From UBA3478 sp049596955 (GTDB taxonomy: Bacteria > Bacteroidota > Bacteroidia > Flavobacteriales > Flavobacteriaceae): 64,000 nucleotides of DNA. Both the position numbers and the translations under genes were made by a program. The DNA is taken from assembly GCA_049596955.1 (NCBI GenBank), contig JBMYMD010000006.1, positions 1 to 64,000 on the forward strand, in the 5' to 3' direction. Numbering within the stretch: position 1 is the stretch's first letter; every line of letters begins with the position of its first letter. Shown here piece by piece: positions 26,947 to 35,695 of this stretch. A model generated the notes under the pieces. It made no database searches. It was not told the DNA's origin and saw only the letters and a list, made by a program, of their open reading frames with translations.

Positions 26947-28089
26947 TTAGTTGGTTAGATGCGATCGTAAATCGCTAATGCGTTCACAGCACAATTGCTC
27001 TAGATTCTGTCTCAATTGCGTTTTAAACATGTCTATGGCGTGTTCGCCTCCTTTTTTACCCAAGGCAGCCACGCTGTACATAAAGGCTCTTCCGAGAAAG
27101 GTAAAATCTGCCCCAGCTGATAGGCAGCGCGCTATGTCAGGACCAGATCGCATTCCGCTGTCTTGCATGATTGTTATTTTGTTGCTGTACTGTTCTACAA
27201 TCTTTCTCAATGCTGTAATTGAAGACTCACCAGCATCTAATTGTCTACCACCGTGATTTGACACAATGATACCATCAAATCCAAGTTCGATAGCAGCCTT
27301 AGTATCTTCGACCGATGCCACTCCTTTTAATACGAGTTTGCCTTTCCACCGATCTCGAATGGGTTTAATTCGTTCTGCATTTAATCGCCCAGAGAAGGTT
27401 TTATCCATAAAAGCGCCTAACTGTCTTAGGTTGAGTCCTTCGGGTTGATAAGGTCTCAGCGTTTCAAATGTCGGTATACCGTGTTTGAGGGTTTGTAAGG
27501 CCCAATGCGGTCTAGAAAGAATTTGTAAAATGTTGGCCATACTCATTTTGGGAGGAAGGGCTAAACCATTTTTATAATCACGAGGTCTATATCCGAAAGT
27601 CGGAACATCGCACAAAAGAACCAAAACCTCACAGCCCGCCTGTTGAGCTCGATCAATGATATCGTTTCGAATGGCCTCTTCTGCGGGATTGTAGAGTTGA
27701 AACCAAGCTTTTCCATCGGTAATCTTGCAGGCCTCTTCGATGTCTAGGGTAGTGACTGTGCTTAAAATGAAGGGAATATTGTGTTCCTTGGCGGCTTGTG
27801 CTAGTATTTTTGGTGAATTTGGCCACATCAGTCCTTGTAATCCTACAGGTGCGATTCCAAAGGGAGCATCGTAGGTATGGCCAAAAAGACTTGTGCTGAG
27901 GTCGCTTTTGGTGTAAGGCCTTATATATCTTGGTTCCAAGGTCAACTTACGTATATCCGAAGTATTTCGATGTAAATTGACATCTTCATTACATCCACCA
28001 TCGAGATATTCAAACGCAAAACGAGGTATTTTTTGCTGAGCTCTTGTCCTGAGATCTTCTACCGATGGATATTGTTTATTGAAGGCCAT
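26947..28089 (-). CDS. lldD: FMN-dependent L-lactate dehydrogenase / alpha-hydroxy-acid oxidase
   Basis: This 380-residue FMN enzyme oxidises L-2-hydroxy acids, most likely L-lactate to pyruvate, passing electrons to quinone. Motifs include PRFAFEYLDGGCNEDV, PFGIAPVGLQGLMWP, WFQLYN, VLVLLCDVPTFGYRPRD, KLVLKGV and the catalytic IIVSNHGGRQLDAG near residue 275, followed by DSGMRSGPDIARCLSAGADFTFLGRAF. The active-site His, Arg and Lys are present. In this operon the dehydrogenase half of the aldolase fusion makes L-lactate, so LldD completes the route to pyruvate. Gaps are 11 nt from the kinase gene and 15 nt to the permease gene. Glycolate or mandelate oxidase activity is less likely here. Confidence 0.9.
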   Translation of the reverse strand: MAFNKQYPSVEDLRTRAQQKIPRFAFEYLDGGCNEDVNLHRNTSDIRKLTLEPRYIRPYTKSDLSTSLFGHTYDAPFGIAPVGLQGLMWPNSPKILAQAAKEHNIPFILSTVTTLDIEEACKITDGKAWFQLYNPAEEAIRNDIIDRAQQAGCEVLVLLCDVPTFGYRPRDYKNGLALPPKMSMANILQILSRPHWALQTLKHGIPTFETLRPYQPEGLNLRQLGAFMDKTFSGRLNAERIKPIRDRWKGKLVLKGVASVEDTKAAIELGFDGIIVSNHGGRQLDAGESSITALRKIVEQYSNKITIMQDSGMRSGPDIARCLSAGADFTFLGRAFMYSVAALGKKGGEHAIDMFKTQLRQNLEQLCCERISDLRSHLTN

Positions 28090-28100
28090 AGGCGTTGTTT

Positions 28101-29435
28101 TCAGTTATCAAGATATTCAATCAATTTGTAATTCGCTCTAAAATCGAAGTTGATTCTTGAAGCTTCGTCTAATACTAAGGCAGCTCCAAGTGCTGTTCCT
28201 AAGGCCTGAGATGCTGTGAATATTTTGACCTTTGGAAGCTGTTTTTGAAGACTTGCTAAGAAGAACTTATTTTTTGTAAACCCTCCTTCTATGTAGATGG
28301 TCGTATTCGAGTTCGTATCGATTTTCATGGCTTGAACGAGTTTTTCGCACAATTCAAAGTTGAGCTGATGAATGGCCTGCAGAGCAGAACTCAATTCTAC
28401 TTTGTGTTTATTCTTATCGTTGTCGAGGTATTTGAATTCAAAATAACTGTGTTTTTTAGATAGTTCAAGACGACTTTTTTCAAGAGGAAGCGCATGTATA
28501 GCAGAAGTCTCCACCTCGAATTTTTGACCTATTTTTTCGAGTTGATATTCGTATTCTTTACCAATGAGTAAACGAACGGCCTGAGTATGATTCGAATCAA
28601 CCTGAAGGTATTTTAAAGGATGTTGAATCTGTTGATGCTCCTCTTCAAAAGGAAAAAACACCACCACCCATGTTCCAGTCGACATTAAAATAAACTTTTC
28701 ATCTGAATATTGAATGTAGGGAAGCAGTGAAGCCGAAGAGTCATGAATACCAGCACCTACCTGAAATTCATGATTTTTGTATTGGACTTTAAAGCAGGTA
28801 CTTCCTTTAATTAAAGAAGGAAACTTAGATAGGAGTTTTTCTTTTTTAACCCAGTAATGGTAATCGTTGTTTCTATAATCCCAAAGTGCGGTATGACAGC
28901 CAACACTAGTGTATTCTGCATGCTTAGCCCCGTGAATTAAGAAGCTTAAATATTGTGGAAGATGCAGGCTCCACCGAATGCGGTCAAATAGTTCGGGTTT
29001 GGTTTTAGAGAGCCATAATAGCTGCATTCCAGAATTTAAAAATCCAGCCCGAGGCGAACCCAGTGAATCGTCTAAATCAAGACCACCACCATATTCTTCA
29101 TACCACTTTTCGATATAATCTTCGTCGACTTCTTTTAAATAGTTGTAAAGAGGAGTGAGTACTTCGTCTTTTTCAGAAAGGTGAATTAAGCTCGCTCCAT
29201 AAGTACTAAAGTTGAGATGTGTAATGGGTATTTTGAGCTCTAAAAGAAGACGGTCTAGCGTTTCAAATATCCAATTTTGAAGTAAATCGATCTGCTCACA
29301 TTCAAAACCATCTTCGTCATGTCCTTGAGCCAATTGTATTTCTTCATGGTGCAGCAGCTGATAGTTATGGTCAAATACAACAAGCTTTTTGTTGGTCTTA
29401 CCTATATCGAAAATAGCGGTACACCTCTTGGTCAT
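28101..29435 (-). CDS. rhaB: FGGY-family rhamnulokinase-like kinase
   Basis: This 444-residue sugar kinase of the ASKHA fold phosphorylates L-rhamnulose to L-rhamnulose 1-phosphate using ATP. The phosphate loop IFDIGKTNKKLVVFD opens the protein. FSTYGASLIHL and the catalytic GIHDSSASLLPYI (FGGY second signature, Asp as base) follow, with an ATP motif MSTGTWVVV and the C-terminal IYIEGGFTKNKFFLASL plus ALGTALGAALVL. The length is in the range for FGGY kinases. Its ATG overlaps the stop of the isomerase gene by 4 nt, so the two are translationally coupled. Neighbours define the rhamnose pathway; from sequence alone another ketose (fuculose, xylulose) would be possible. Confidence 0.85.
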   Translation of the reverse strand: MTKRCTAIFDIGKTNKKLVVFDHNYQLLHHEEIQLAQGHDEDGFECEQIDLLQNWIFETLDRLLLELKIPITHLNFSTYGASLIHLSEKDEVLTPLYNYLKEVDEDYIEKWYEEYGGGLDLDDSLGSPRAGFLNSGMQLLWLSKTKPELFDRIRWSLHLPQYLSFLIHGAKHAEYTSVGCHTALWDYRNNDYHYWVKKEKLLSKFPSLIKGSTCFKVQYKNHEFQVGAGIHDSSASLLPYIQYSDEKFILMSTGTWVVVFFPFEEEHQQIQHPLKYLQVDSNHTQAVRLLIGKEYEYQLEKIGQKFEVETSAIHALPLEKSRLELSKKHSYFEFKYLDNDKNKHKVELSSALQAIHQLNFELCEKLVQAMKIDTNSNTTIYIEGGFTKNKFFLASLQKQLPKVKIFTASQALGTALGAALVLDEASRINFDFRANYKLIEYLDN

Positions 29436-30712
29436 AATCCAGTAGCTGTTGAACCACTTCCTCTGGTATCGATTAAATGTTGTCGCACACCTAATTGTCG
29501 ATATAGCTCAAGTGGATTTAGGGCTCCGCCTTTTTCGAGCCGTGATTTTTGAAGTAGGGGACGCACATCTGTCAAAAAAGCATCTTGAATTAATTCCTGT
29601 GCAAGCACTACATCATATTCTTCTTGTGCCCTAGCTAATGCTTTTTGATCTACCAACAGCGCCTTGGCATAGGCAATTTTAATCGCTTCAATAGATTGCA
29701 TTAAATCTTCGAGCGGATCTTTGGTATTATGAGAGGCATCTATCATCCATGCCGGATATGGATTGGCCTTGTTGTTTTCTATACCGTAAATCAGTTCAAT
29801 AAAAATTAAGAACAGGGTATAGGGTTTAATACTTCCAACACTCAAATCATCATCACCGTATTTGCTGTCATTAAAGTGAAAACCACCTAATTTATTTTGA
29901 TTCATAAGTGTGGCTACAATTTGTTCGATATTGGTGTTGGGTAAATGATGACCCAAATCAACAAGGGTATAAGCCTTATCTCCAAGATGATTGGCGAGCA
30001 TAAAAGAGGTGCCCCAATCTTGAATCACCATGGAGTAAAAATTGGGTTCATAGGGTTTGTACTCTATAAATAACTTCCAATCATCAGGTAACTTTTGATA
30101 AATATGCTCTAAACTTTCAGTGGTGCGTTCAAGCGCGTGTTGCAAATTGTGTTGTGCCGGAAAATTACTGCCATCGGCTAACCAAATGGTCAAACTTTTT
30201 GAACCCAACTTGTCTCCTGTTTCAATGACCTCAATATTGTGTGCAATGGCCTGTTGTCTAACAGATTTATCTCGATGAGATAAGGAACCGTGTTTGTAGC
30301 TGTGCGATTGTCCGACTTGGTCTTGAAAAGTGTTTGAATTGACGGCATCGAACTTTAGATGAAGTTCACTGGCCTTGGCTTTGACTTCTTGGTAATCTAA
30401 AACACTGTCCCAAGGAAAGTGAAGAGAAACCATATCAGCACTTTGAGTAAGCTGATGCAATAATCCAATATCTTCTAATTTTTCAATCAAATTAGAGGGT
30501 TCTCCTCCGAGTTTGAATCTCCCAAAACGAGTACCACCCTGACCAAGGGCCCAACTGGGTATGGCGACTTGAAAATCTCCAAGTTTGCGAAGAAGCGCGT
30601 CTATATCGATGTTTTTACGATTGAGTTGTTCTGTGAGCTGCGAATACGATTGCTCAAGAACTTCTGCAGAAGATCGGTTGATTTCATTGATTTGCTCTGG
30701 ATTGATTCTCAT
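29432..30712 (-). CDS. rhaI: L-rhamnose isomerase, RhaI type
   Basis: This 426-residue metal-dependent TIM-barrel isomerase interconverts L-rhamnose and L-rhamnulose. It resembles the Pseudomonas-type RhaI rather than the E. coli RhaA: FQVAIPSWALGQGGTRFGRF at about 48-67, DMVSLHFPWD, KFDAVNSNTFQD, GSLSHRDKSVRQQAI, LTIWLADGSNFPAQ, WKLFIEYKPYEP, YTLVDLGHHLPNTNIEQIV, GGFHFNDSKYGDDDLSVGSI and WMIDASHNTKDPLEDLM. The His, Glu, Asp and His metal ligands sit in the expected barrel strands. It is second in the operon, 14 nt after the aldolase fusion gene and overlapping the kinase start by 4 nt. Side activity on other aldoses (L-mannose, D-allose) is common in this type. Confidence 0.92.
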   Translation of the reverse strand: MRINPEQINEINRSSAEVLEQSYSQLTEQLNRKNIDIDALLRKLGDFQVAIPSWALGQGGTRFGRFKLGGEPSNLIEKLEDIGLLHQLTQSADMVSLHFPWDSVLDYQEVKAKASELHLKFDAVNSNTFQDQVGQSHSYKHGSLSHRDKSVRQQAIAHNIEVIETGDKLGSKSLTIWLADGSNFPAQHNLQHALERTTESLEHIYQKLPDDWKLFIEYKPYEPNFYSMVIQDWGTSFMLANHLGDKAYTLVDLGHHLPNTNIEQIVATLMNQNKLGGFHFNDSKYGDDDLSVGSIKPYTLFLIFIELIYGIENNKANPYPAWMIDASHNTKDPLEDLMQSIEAIKIAYAKALLVDQKALARAQEEYDVVLAQELIQDAFLTDVRPLLQKSRLEKGGALNPLELYRQLGVRQHLIDTRGSGSTATGL

Positions 30713-30726
30713 GGTATTGGATGCTA

Positions 30727-32826
30727 TTAACGAACAAATGCCTGCGGCATTCCACCATCGACATTGATCATATTTCCAGTTGATTTCTTCAAGACTCCTA
30801 CTAGGGCAAATACACCATCAGCAATATCTGCGGGATAAATGATTTGACTCATCAAATTTCGTTTAGCGTAATGCGCAGGTAAATCTTCTACGGCTACCCC
30901 ATAGGCTTTAGCTCTTCCCTCAGCCCATTCTCCTTCCCAGATTTTACTGCCAATAATTACCCCGTCAGGATTGACCACATTCACCCTAATTTGCGCTTTC
31001 CCCAGTTCTGCTGCTAAAAGTCGAGTCATGTGCTGTTGAGCCGCTTTGGCTGTTCCATAACCAATATTATTAGGTCCTGATACCACTCCATTTTTACTAG
31101 CTATACTTATGATGTCTCCTCCAAGTCCTTGAATTTTCATGAGTTCAGCAGCTTTTTGAGCCAATTCGAACTGGGCTTTTACCAAAACGTTTTGCAATAT
31201 ATCCCAGTCCTCTACAGTGTGATTTTCTAAGGTTTTAGAAATGGCTAATCCAGCGCTGTGAACAACAATATCTATCCCTCCAAAGTAGAGGCATGCCGAC
31301 TTGTAAGCCTTGTCAATAGCCTCGGTTTTAGTGACATCACAACAAATTGTGGTCATAATATCGGCGGAATAGTCGTCTTTCATTGCTTGAAGTCTTTCCT
31401 CAGAAAGATCAGCGAAAACCACGTGAGCTCCTTCTTCAATAAGTTTATCGCATATGGCTTTTCCAATTCCCCCTGCAGCCCCAGTGACAAATGCAATCTT
31501 TCGTGAGAGTATTTTTTCTTTTGGCATCCGCTGCAATTTGGCTTCCTCTAAGAGCCAATATTCGATATCAAAAGCCTCTTGTCGGGGTAGTGCGGTGTAG
31601 GTAGAAATCGCCTCAGCACCTCTCATGACATTAATGGCATTGATGTAAAATTCGCTAGCTACCCGTGCAGTTTGTTTGTTTTTAGCAAAGCTAAATAGAC
31701 CTATTCCAGGGTAAAGCAAGATGACCGGGCTTGCATCTCTTATGTTTGGTGAATGCTCATTTTTATGGCTATTGTAATAATTGACATACTCTTTTTTATA
31801 GCGTTCAAAGGAGGGTCTTAATTTTTCTAATAAGGCTGTTGTATCCTCTAAATTTTCATCTTGGTCGAGGGGCAACACTAGGGGCTGTATTTTAGTTCTT
31901 AAAAAGTGATCTGGGCAAGAAGTTCCCAAAGGTGCCAATCGGTCAAGGTCAAAGCTGTTGACAAACTCCAAAACCACATCGGAATCGTCAAAATGTCCAA
32001 TCATTTGATTTTCTGTGGAGCAAAGTCCTCTAAGTAATGGCATTAACTGTGCAGCACGCATTTTGCGCTCAGCAACATCTAAAGCGTCAACGCGTTTGCC
32101 TCCGAAATGATAGTTTTTACTTTTTGATTTTTCTTCGATATACAATGAGGCCTGCTCAATAACTTCTAATGAATTTAGGTAGCATTCGTGCGCATCATCC
32201 GCCCAAGTAAAGAGTCCATGAGATTCTAATACTATTCCTCGAATACCGGGCTGCTGTTCATAACATTTTTCCAATTGCAGTCCTAAGTCAAATCCAGGTC
32301 TTTGCCAACCTACCCATCCCATGGTGTCTCCCCAAATTTCGCGCGTAATTTCTTGGCTATTGGCACTTGCTGCAATGGCAATAAGAGCATCGGGGTGTAA
32401 GTGGTCAATGTGCTTAAAGGGCAATAATCCGTGCAAAGGGGTATCTATAGAAGGTGCACGACTCTCCAAATCATATATACAATGATTGAATAAGCCTACC
32501 ATGCGGTCTTCATCTTCTAATCCTTGGCAGACATTTTTAAGGTCTCTCAAACGCTTGGTGTAAAGCCCTGCAATTCCTTTTCTTGTCAATGTTCCGATAT
32601 CCCCGCCAGAACCTTTAATCCACATGACTTCGACGTATTCATTGGTCAGTGGATCTTTTTCTATGGTCTTGCAAGAGGTGTTACCTCCACCGTAATTAGT
32701 GATGCGTAAATCTGCTCCGAGTAAATTTGATCGATATAAAAAAAGTGCGACTTGGTCCTCTTTTAAGCTTTGAGCGTGGGCTTCATCCCACAAATAATCG
32801 ACGTGTTTAAAGGTATGGGTTGACAT
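30727..32826 (-). CDS. rhaEW: bifunctional L-rhamnulose-1-phosphate aldolase / L-lactaldehyde dehydrogenase
   Basis: This is a 699-residue two-domain cytoplasmic enzyme. The N-terminal class II aldolase domain (about residues 20-430) carries RITNYGGGNTSCKT, DTPLHGLLPFKHIDHLHPDAL with metal-ligand histidines, and GIVLESHGLFTWADDAHECY; it splits L-rhamnulose 1-phosphate into DHAP and L-lactaldehyde. The C-terminal short-chain dehydrogenase domain (about 440-699) has the NAD motif VTGAAGGIGKAI, the catalytic Tyr-Lys in YGTAKAAQQHM near residue 588, and ends INVDGGMPQAFVR. It oxidises lactaldehyde to lactate. This fusion is known from rhamnose operons of diverse bacteria. It is the first gene of the operon; a candidate operator lies 20-42 nt upstream of the ATG. 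Confidence 0.93.
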   Translation of the reverse strand: MSTHTFKHVDYLWDEAHAQSLKEDQVALFLYRSNLLGADLRITNYGGGNTSCKTIEKDPLTNEYVEVMWIKGSGGDIGTLTRKGIAGLYTKRLRDLKNVCQGLEDEDRMVGLFNHCIYDLESRAPSIDTPLHGLLPFKHIDHLHPDALIAIAASANSQEITREIWGDTMGWVGWQRPGFDLGLQLEKCYEQQPGIRGIVLESHGLFTWADDAHECYLNSLEVIEQASLYIEEKSKSKNYHFGGKRVDALDVAERKMRAAQLMPLLRGLCSTENQMIGHFDDSDVVLEFVNSFDLDRLAPLGTSCPDHFLRTKIQPLVLPLDQDENLEDTTALLEKLRPSFERYKKEYVNYYNSHKNEHSPNIRDASPVILLYPGIGLFSFAKNKQTARVASEFYINAINVMRGAEAISTYTALPRQEAFDIEYWLLEEAKLQRMPKEKILSRKIAFVTGAAGGIGKAICDKLIEEGAHVVFADLSEERLQAMKDDYSADIMTTICCDVTKTEAIDKAYKSACLYFGGIDIVVHSAGLAISKTLENHTVEDWDILQNVLVKAQFELAQKAAELMKIQGLGGDIISIASKNGVVSGPNNIGYGTAKAAQQHMTRLLAAELGKAQIRVNVVNPDGVIIGSKIWEGEWAEGRAKAYGVAVEDLPAHYAKRNLMSQIIYPADIADGVFALVGVLKKSTGNMINVDGGMPQAFVR

Positions 32827-32845
32827 TTTTATTAGTGTGATAAAC

Positions 32846-32868
32846 TATTGTCTTAAATATACACAATA
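32846..32868 (-). promoter_or_regulatory. candidate operator and -7-like box of the rhamnose operon
   Basis: TATTGT at 32846-32851 and ACAATA at 32863-32868 form an inverted repeat with an 11-nt spacer, 20 nt upstream of the rhaEW ATG. The spacer contains, on the minus strand, TATATTTA (32861-32854), one mismatch from TAnnTTTG. A regulator bound here would block a promoter at this position. Arms are only 6 bp, so chance occurrence is possible. Confidence 0.35.
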
Positions 32869-32890
32869 AGCGTATACTTTTAATCATCCA

Positions 32891-32898
32891 TAGTTTTG
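32891..32898 (+). promoter_or_regulatory. TAnnTTTG -7 box upstream of esterase gene
   Basis: TAGTTTTG matches TAnnTTTG exactly and lies 22 nt before ATG 32921 and 43 nt before ATG 32942. No obvious -33 TTG is found at the usual distance. It faces away from the rhamnose operon, making this a divergent promoter region of 94-115 nt. Confidence 0.45.
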
Positions 32899-32941
32899 CT
32901 CAGAAATTTACTAACTTCAAATGCACCTAACCACTTTAAAT

Positions 32942-33901
32942 ATGCAACACAAAAAGTTCTGTCCGATGATTTTTGCCTTTTTGCTGAGTTCAGCATTATA
33001 TGGGCAACAGACTATTCCTCTTTACGACAATGATGAGATTCCCAATTGGAACGCTACCTTCACACCAGAACAAACGAGAATAATAGATGTTCCAAGGGGA
33101 AAAGCTCGTTTTATAACCAATGTAATCAAGCCAGAATTAAGTATTTATCTTCCAGAAGAAAATAACTTTAAAGCAGCTGTTGTATTATGTCCAGGAGGCG
33201 GCTATTACGGTTTGGCCATAGACCATGAAGGGCATGATGTTGCAAAAAAATTAAATGAATTTGGCATAGCAGTCTTTGTGCTTAAGTACAGAATGCCTCA
33301 AGAGTCGTATTTCGAAAATAAAAAAGAGGTTCCCTTACAAGATGTGCAACGAGCTATTCAATACGTAAGGGCCAATGCTTTGAATTTTGGAGTAGATTCA
33401 GATAAAATAGGCGTTGCTGGATTCTCTGCTGGAGGACATCTTGCCGCATCTGCTGGGGTACACTTCACCAAACAATTTCAGCCTGCTCCAATTCACAACA
33501 ACAATCGTCCTGATTTTATGCTTTTGGTTTACCCGGTAATTAGTTTTCAGGATGGATTAACCCACAGGGGATCGGCCAATAATTTAATAGGAACTTTTGG
33601 CAGTCAAGAAAAAGTTGAGCTCGATGCAGATGATGTGCGTTTTTATTCCAATGAACTGCAGGTTGATATGAATACTCCGCCGAGCTTTTTGGTTCACGCC
33701 TTAGACGATGAAGCAGTCCCTGTAGAAAACAGTTTATTGTTTTCGGCAGCGCTTCGTCAAGAAGCTGTTGAGGTTGAAACTTTTTTTTACAAAACAGGTG
33801 GACATGGATTTGGTATGTACAATACCTCTTATGAATTGAATTGGGTGGATGCTTTTGTGAGCTGGCTCGAAGATCATTACAGCGAATACGATCGCACGTA
33901 A
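32942..33901 (+). CDS. secreted alpha/beta-hydrolase, acetyl-xylan-esterase-like
   Basis: This 319-residue alpha/beta-hydrolase resembles carbohydrate acetylesterases of the BD-FAE/Axe type. The start at 32942 gives a normal signal peptide (KFCPMIFAFLLSSALYGQQ); an in-frame ATG at 32921 would add seven residues ahead of it and cannot be excluded. The oxyanion region is VVLCPGGGYYGLAIDHEG. The catalytic triad is Ser162 in GVAGFSAGGHLAAS, Asp in VHALDDEAVPVENS and His in GGHGFGMY. It likely removes acetyl groups from oligosaccharides in the periplasm. It is divergent from the rhamnose operon and 129 nt upstream of the SSS symporter. Deacetylation of plant or algal glycans fits the neighbourhood. 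Confidence 0.83.
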   Translation: MQHKKFCPMIFAFLLSSALYGQQTIPLYDNDEIPNWNATFTPEQTRIIDVPRGKARFITNVIKPELSIYLPEENNFKAAVVLCPGGGYYGLAIDHEGHDVAKKLNEFGIAVFVLKYRMPQESYFENKKEVPLQDVQRAIQYVRANALNFGVDSDKIGVAGFSAGGHLAASAGVHFTKQFQPAPIHNNNRPDFMLLVYPVISFQDGLTHRGSANNLIGTFGSQEKVELDADDVRFYSNELQVDMNTPPSFLVHALDDEAVPVENSLLFSAALRQEAVEVETFFYKTGGHGFGMYNTSYELNWVDAFVSWLEDHYSEYDRT

Positions 33902-33977
33902 TTGTGAGTGCTAAAAGGGTTTGACCTTGAAATAACCCCATTTATTACAAATATATTTTTATCTTTTCACGGCCAAA

Positions 33978-33995
33978 ACCAAATCGCAATTTGGT
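33978..33995. repeat. 7-bp perfect inverted repeat in SSS symporter leader
   Basis: ACCAAAT and ATTTGGT flank a 4-nt loop (CGCA), 35 nt before the symporter ATG. No T-run follows. It could be a leader hairpin or a small operator. Confidence 0.4.
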
Positions 33996-34030
33996 AAGGA
34001 ACTAACTAATAAATAAACACAAACTCAAAC

Positions 34031-35650
34031 ATGAAAACACTTGATACTTTAGATTGGATAAGTATTAGCGCCTATTTCGTAATTCTTCTGGGAATTGCGT
34101 ATTGGGTCATTAGAAAGCGCAGAAATAATACAGAAGATTACTTTTTAGCTGGGCGTAATGTCGGTTGGTTTGTTGTCGGAGCCTCAATATTCGCCTCGAA
34201 TATCGGTTCTGAGCACGTTGTTGGTCTTGCGGGATCTGGTGCCGGTGACAAACTACCCATGCTGATATATGAAATTCACGCTTGGATTGTATTAGCCCTA
34301 GGTTGGATCTTTTTGCCGTTTTACGCTCGTGCAGGGGTTTATACCATGCCTGAATTCTTGGAAAAACGATTTGATCCACGCTTGAGATGGATACTTTCGA
34401 TTTTCTCATTAGTGGCTTATGTATTGACTAAGATATCGGTAACTATTTATGCAGGAGGAGTAGTTGTTTCTGCTCTTTTAGGTATTGATTTTTGGACAGG
34501 AGCTCTCGCCACGGTTGTACTCACTGGTGTATACACTGTTTTAGGAGGAATGCGTGCAGTAGTTTATACCGAAGCAGTGCAAACCGTAGTGCTCATAATC
34601 GGAGCAGCTGCACTAACCTATATAGGACTTGATGCGGTAGGAGGATGGTCTTCGATGAAAGAAACCGTTGGACCTGAATATTTTAATATGTGGCGCTCGG
34701 CATCAGATCCTGATTTTCCTTGGCCCTCATTATTAATTGCGAGTACAATTACTGGTATCTGGTACTGGTGTACAGATCAATACATCGTTCAAAGGGCATT
34801 AACTGCGAAGAACATCAAAGAGGGTAGAAGAGGAACTATTTTCGGAGCACTTTTAAAATTACTTCCAGTTTTCTTGTTTTTGATTCCAGGAGTAATTGCT
34901 TTGACATTGAAAATGAGAGGAGAGTTACACTATGATAGTCCAGATGAAGCCTTTCCAACACTCATGGCCAACTTATTACCTTCAGGACTAAGAGGATTAG
35001 TCGCTGCAGGTTTATTGGCGGCTTTGATGAGTTCGCTTGCCTCGGTATTTAACTCTTGCTCAACCTTATTTACAGTTGATATCTATAAAAAATTAAAACC
35101 AGATGCTCCAGAGGAAAAATTGGTGAGAACCGGACAAATCGCAACTGTAATCACTGTGATTTGTGGTATTTTATGGATACCTGTAATGTCTGGAATATCA
35201 GGCGTATTATACGAATATTTGCAAAGTGTACAGTCTTATATCGCTCCACCAATCGCAGCAGTATTCTTACTTGGAATATTTTCAAAACGAATCAACGCAC
35301 AAGGTGCTTTTGTTACTATGGTGTTTGGATTTGTAGTCGGTGCAGCTCGTATTTTCCTCGAGCTAATCAAAGATCGATTTGACCCAAGCAGTATATGGTT
35401 CTACTTAGGTGACATGAACTTTTTGACCTTTGCGTCTTGGTTCTTCTTAATATGTATCATTTTGATGATAGCGGTAAGTTATTCGACTGCAGCACCTTCG
35501 GAAGCTCAGATTGCAAACCTTACCATAAGTACAATTTCTGAAGAAGAAAAAGCTAAAAATCAGAACAGCTACAATTACAAGGACATTTTACTATCTATTT
35601 TTGTTCTTATCGTTGTTGCTTTTGTGATGATTTATTTCAACGGGAAGTAA
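34031..35650 (+). CDS. sodium:solute symporter (SSS/SGLT family)
   Basis: This 539-residue inner-membrane transporter with about 14 predicted helices couples solute import to sodium. It opens with LDWISISAYFVILLGIAYWV and the family hallmark NTEDYFLAGRNVGWFVVGASIFASNIGSEHVVGLAGSGAG, which includes the sodium-site helix. GAGDKLPMLIYEIHAW and TGIWYWCTDQYIVQRALTAKN match the sugar-transporting SGLT branch rather than the proline/pantothenate branch. The C-terminal helix follows a charged linker. Located between two esterase genes and near the rhamnose operon, it may import a sugar or sugar acid. The leader contains ACTAACTAAT about 20 nt before the ATG. Confidence 0.9.
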   Translation: MKTLDTLDWISISAYFVILLGIAYWVIRKRRNNTEDYFLAGRNVGWFVVGASIFASNIGSEHVVGLAGSGAGDKLPMLIYEIHAWIVLALGWIFLPFYARAGVYTMPEFLEKRFDPRLRWILSIFSLVAYVLTKISVTIYAGGVVVSALLGIDFWTGALATVVLTGVYTVLGGMRAVVYTEAVQTVVLIIGAAALTYIGLDAVGGWSSMKETVGPEYFNMWRSASDPDFPWPSLLIASTITGIWYWCTDQYIVQRALTAKNIKEGRRGTIFGALLKLLPVFLFLIPGVIALTLKMRGELHYDSPDEAFPTLMANLLPSGLRGLVAAGLLAALMSSLASVFNSCSTLFTVDIYKKLKPDAPEEKLVRTGQIATVITVICGILWIPVMSGISGVLYEYLQSVQSYIAPPIAAVFLLGIFSKRINAQGAFVTMVFGFVVGAARIFLELIKDRFDPSSIWFYLGDMNFLTFASWFFLICIILMIAVSYSTAAPSEAQIANLTISTISEEEKAKNQNSYNYKDILLSIFVLIVVAFVMIYFNGK

Positions 35651-35695
35651 ACCTTTAAGGACCTATCTCGTCTTATTGATAAACTAACTAAATCA

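Noticed and set aside
33916..33938. Possible terminator after the esterase gene (GGGTT/AACCC)
   Set aside because: The stem is only five base pairs and no T-run follows; too weak to list.
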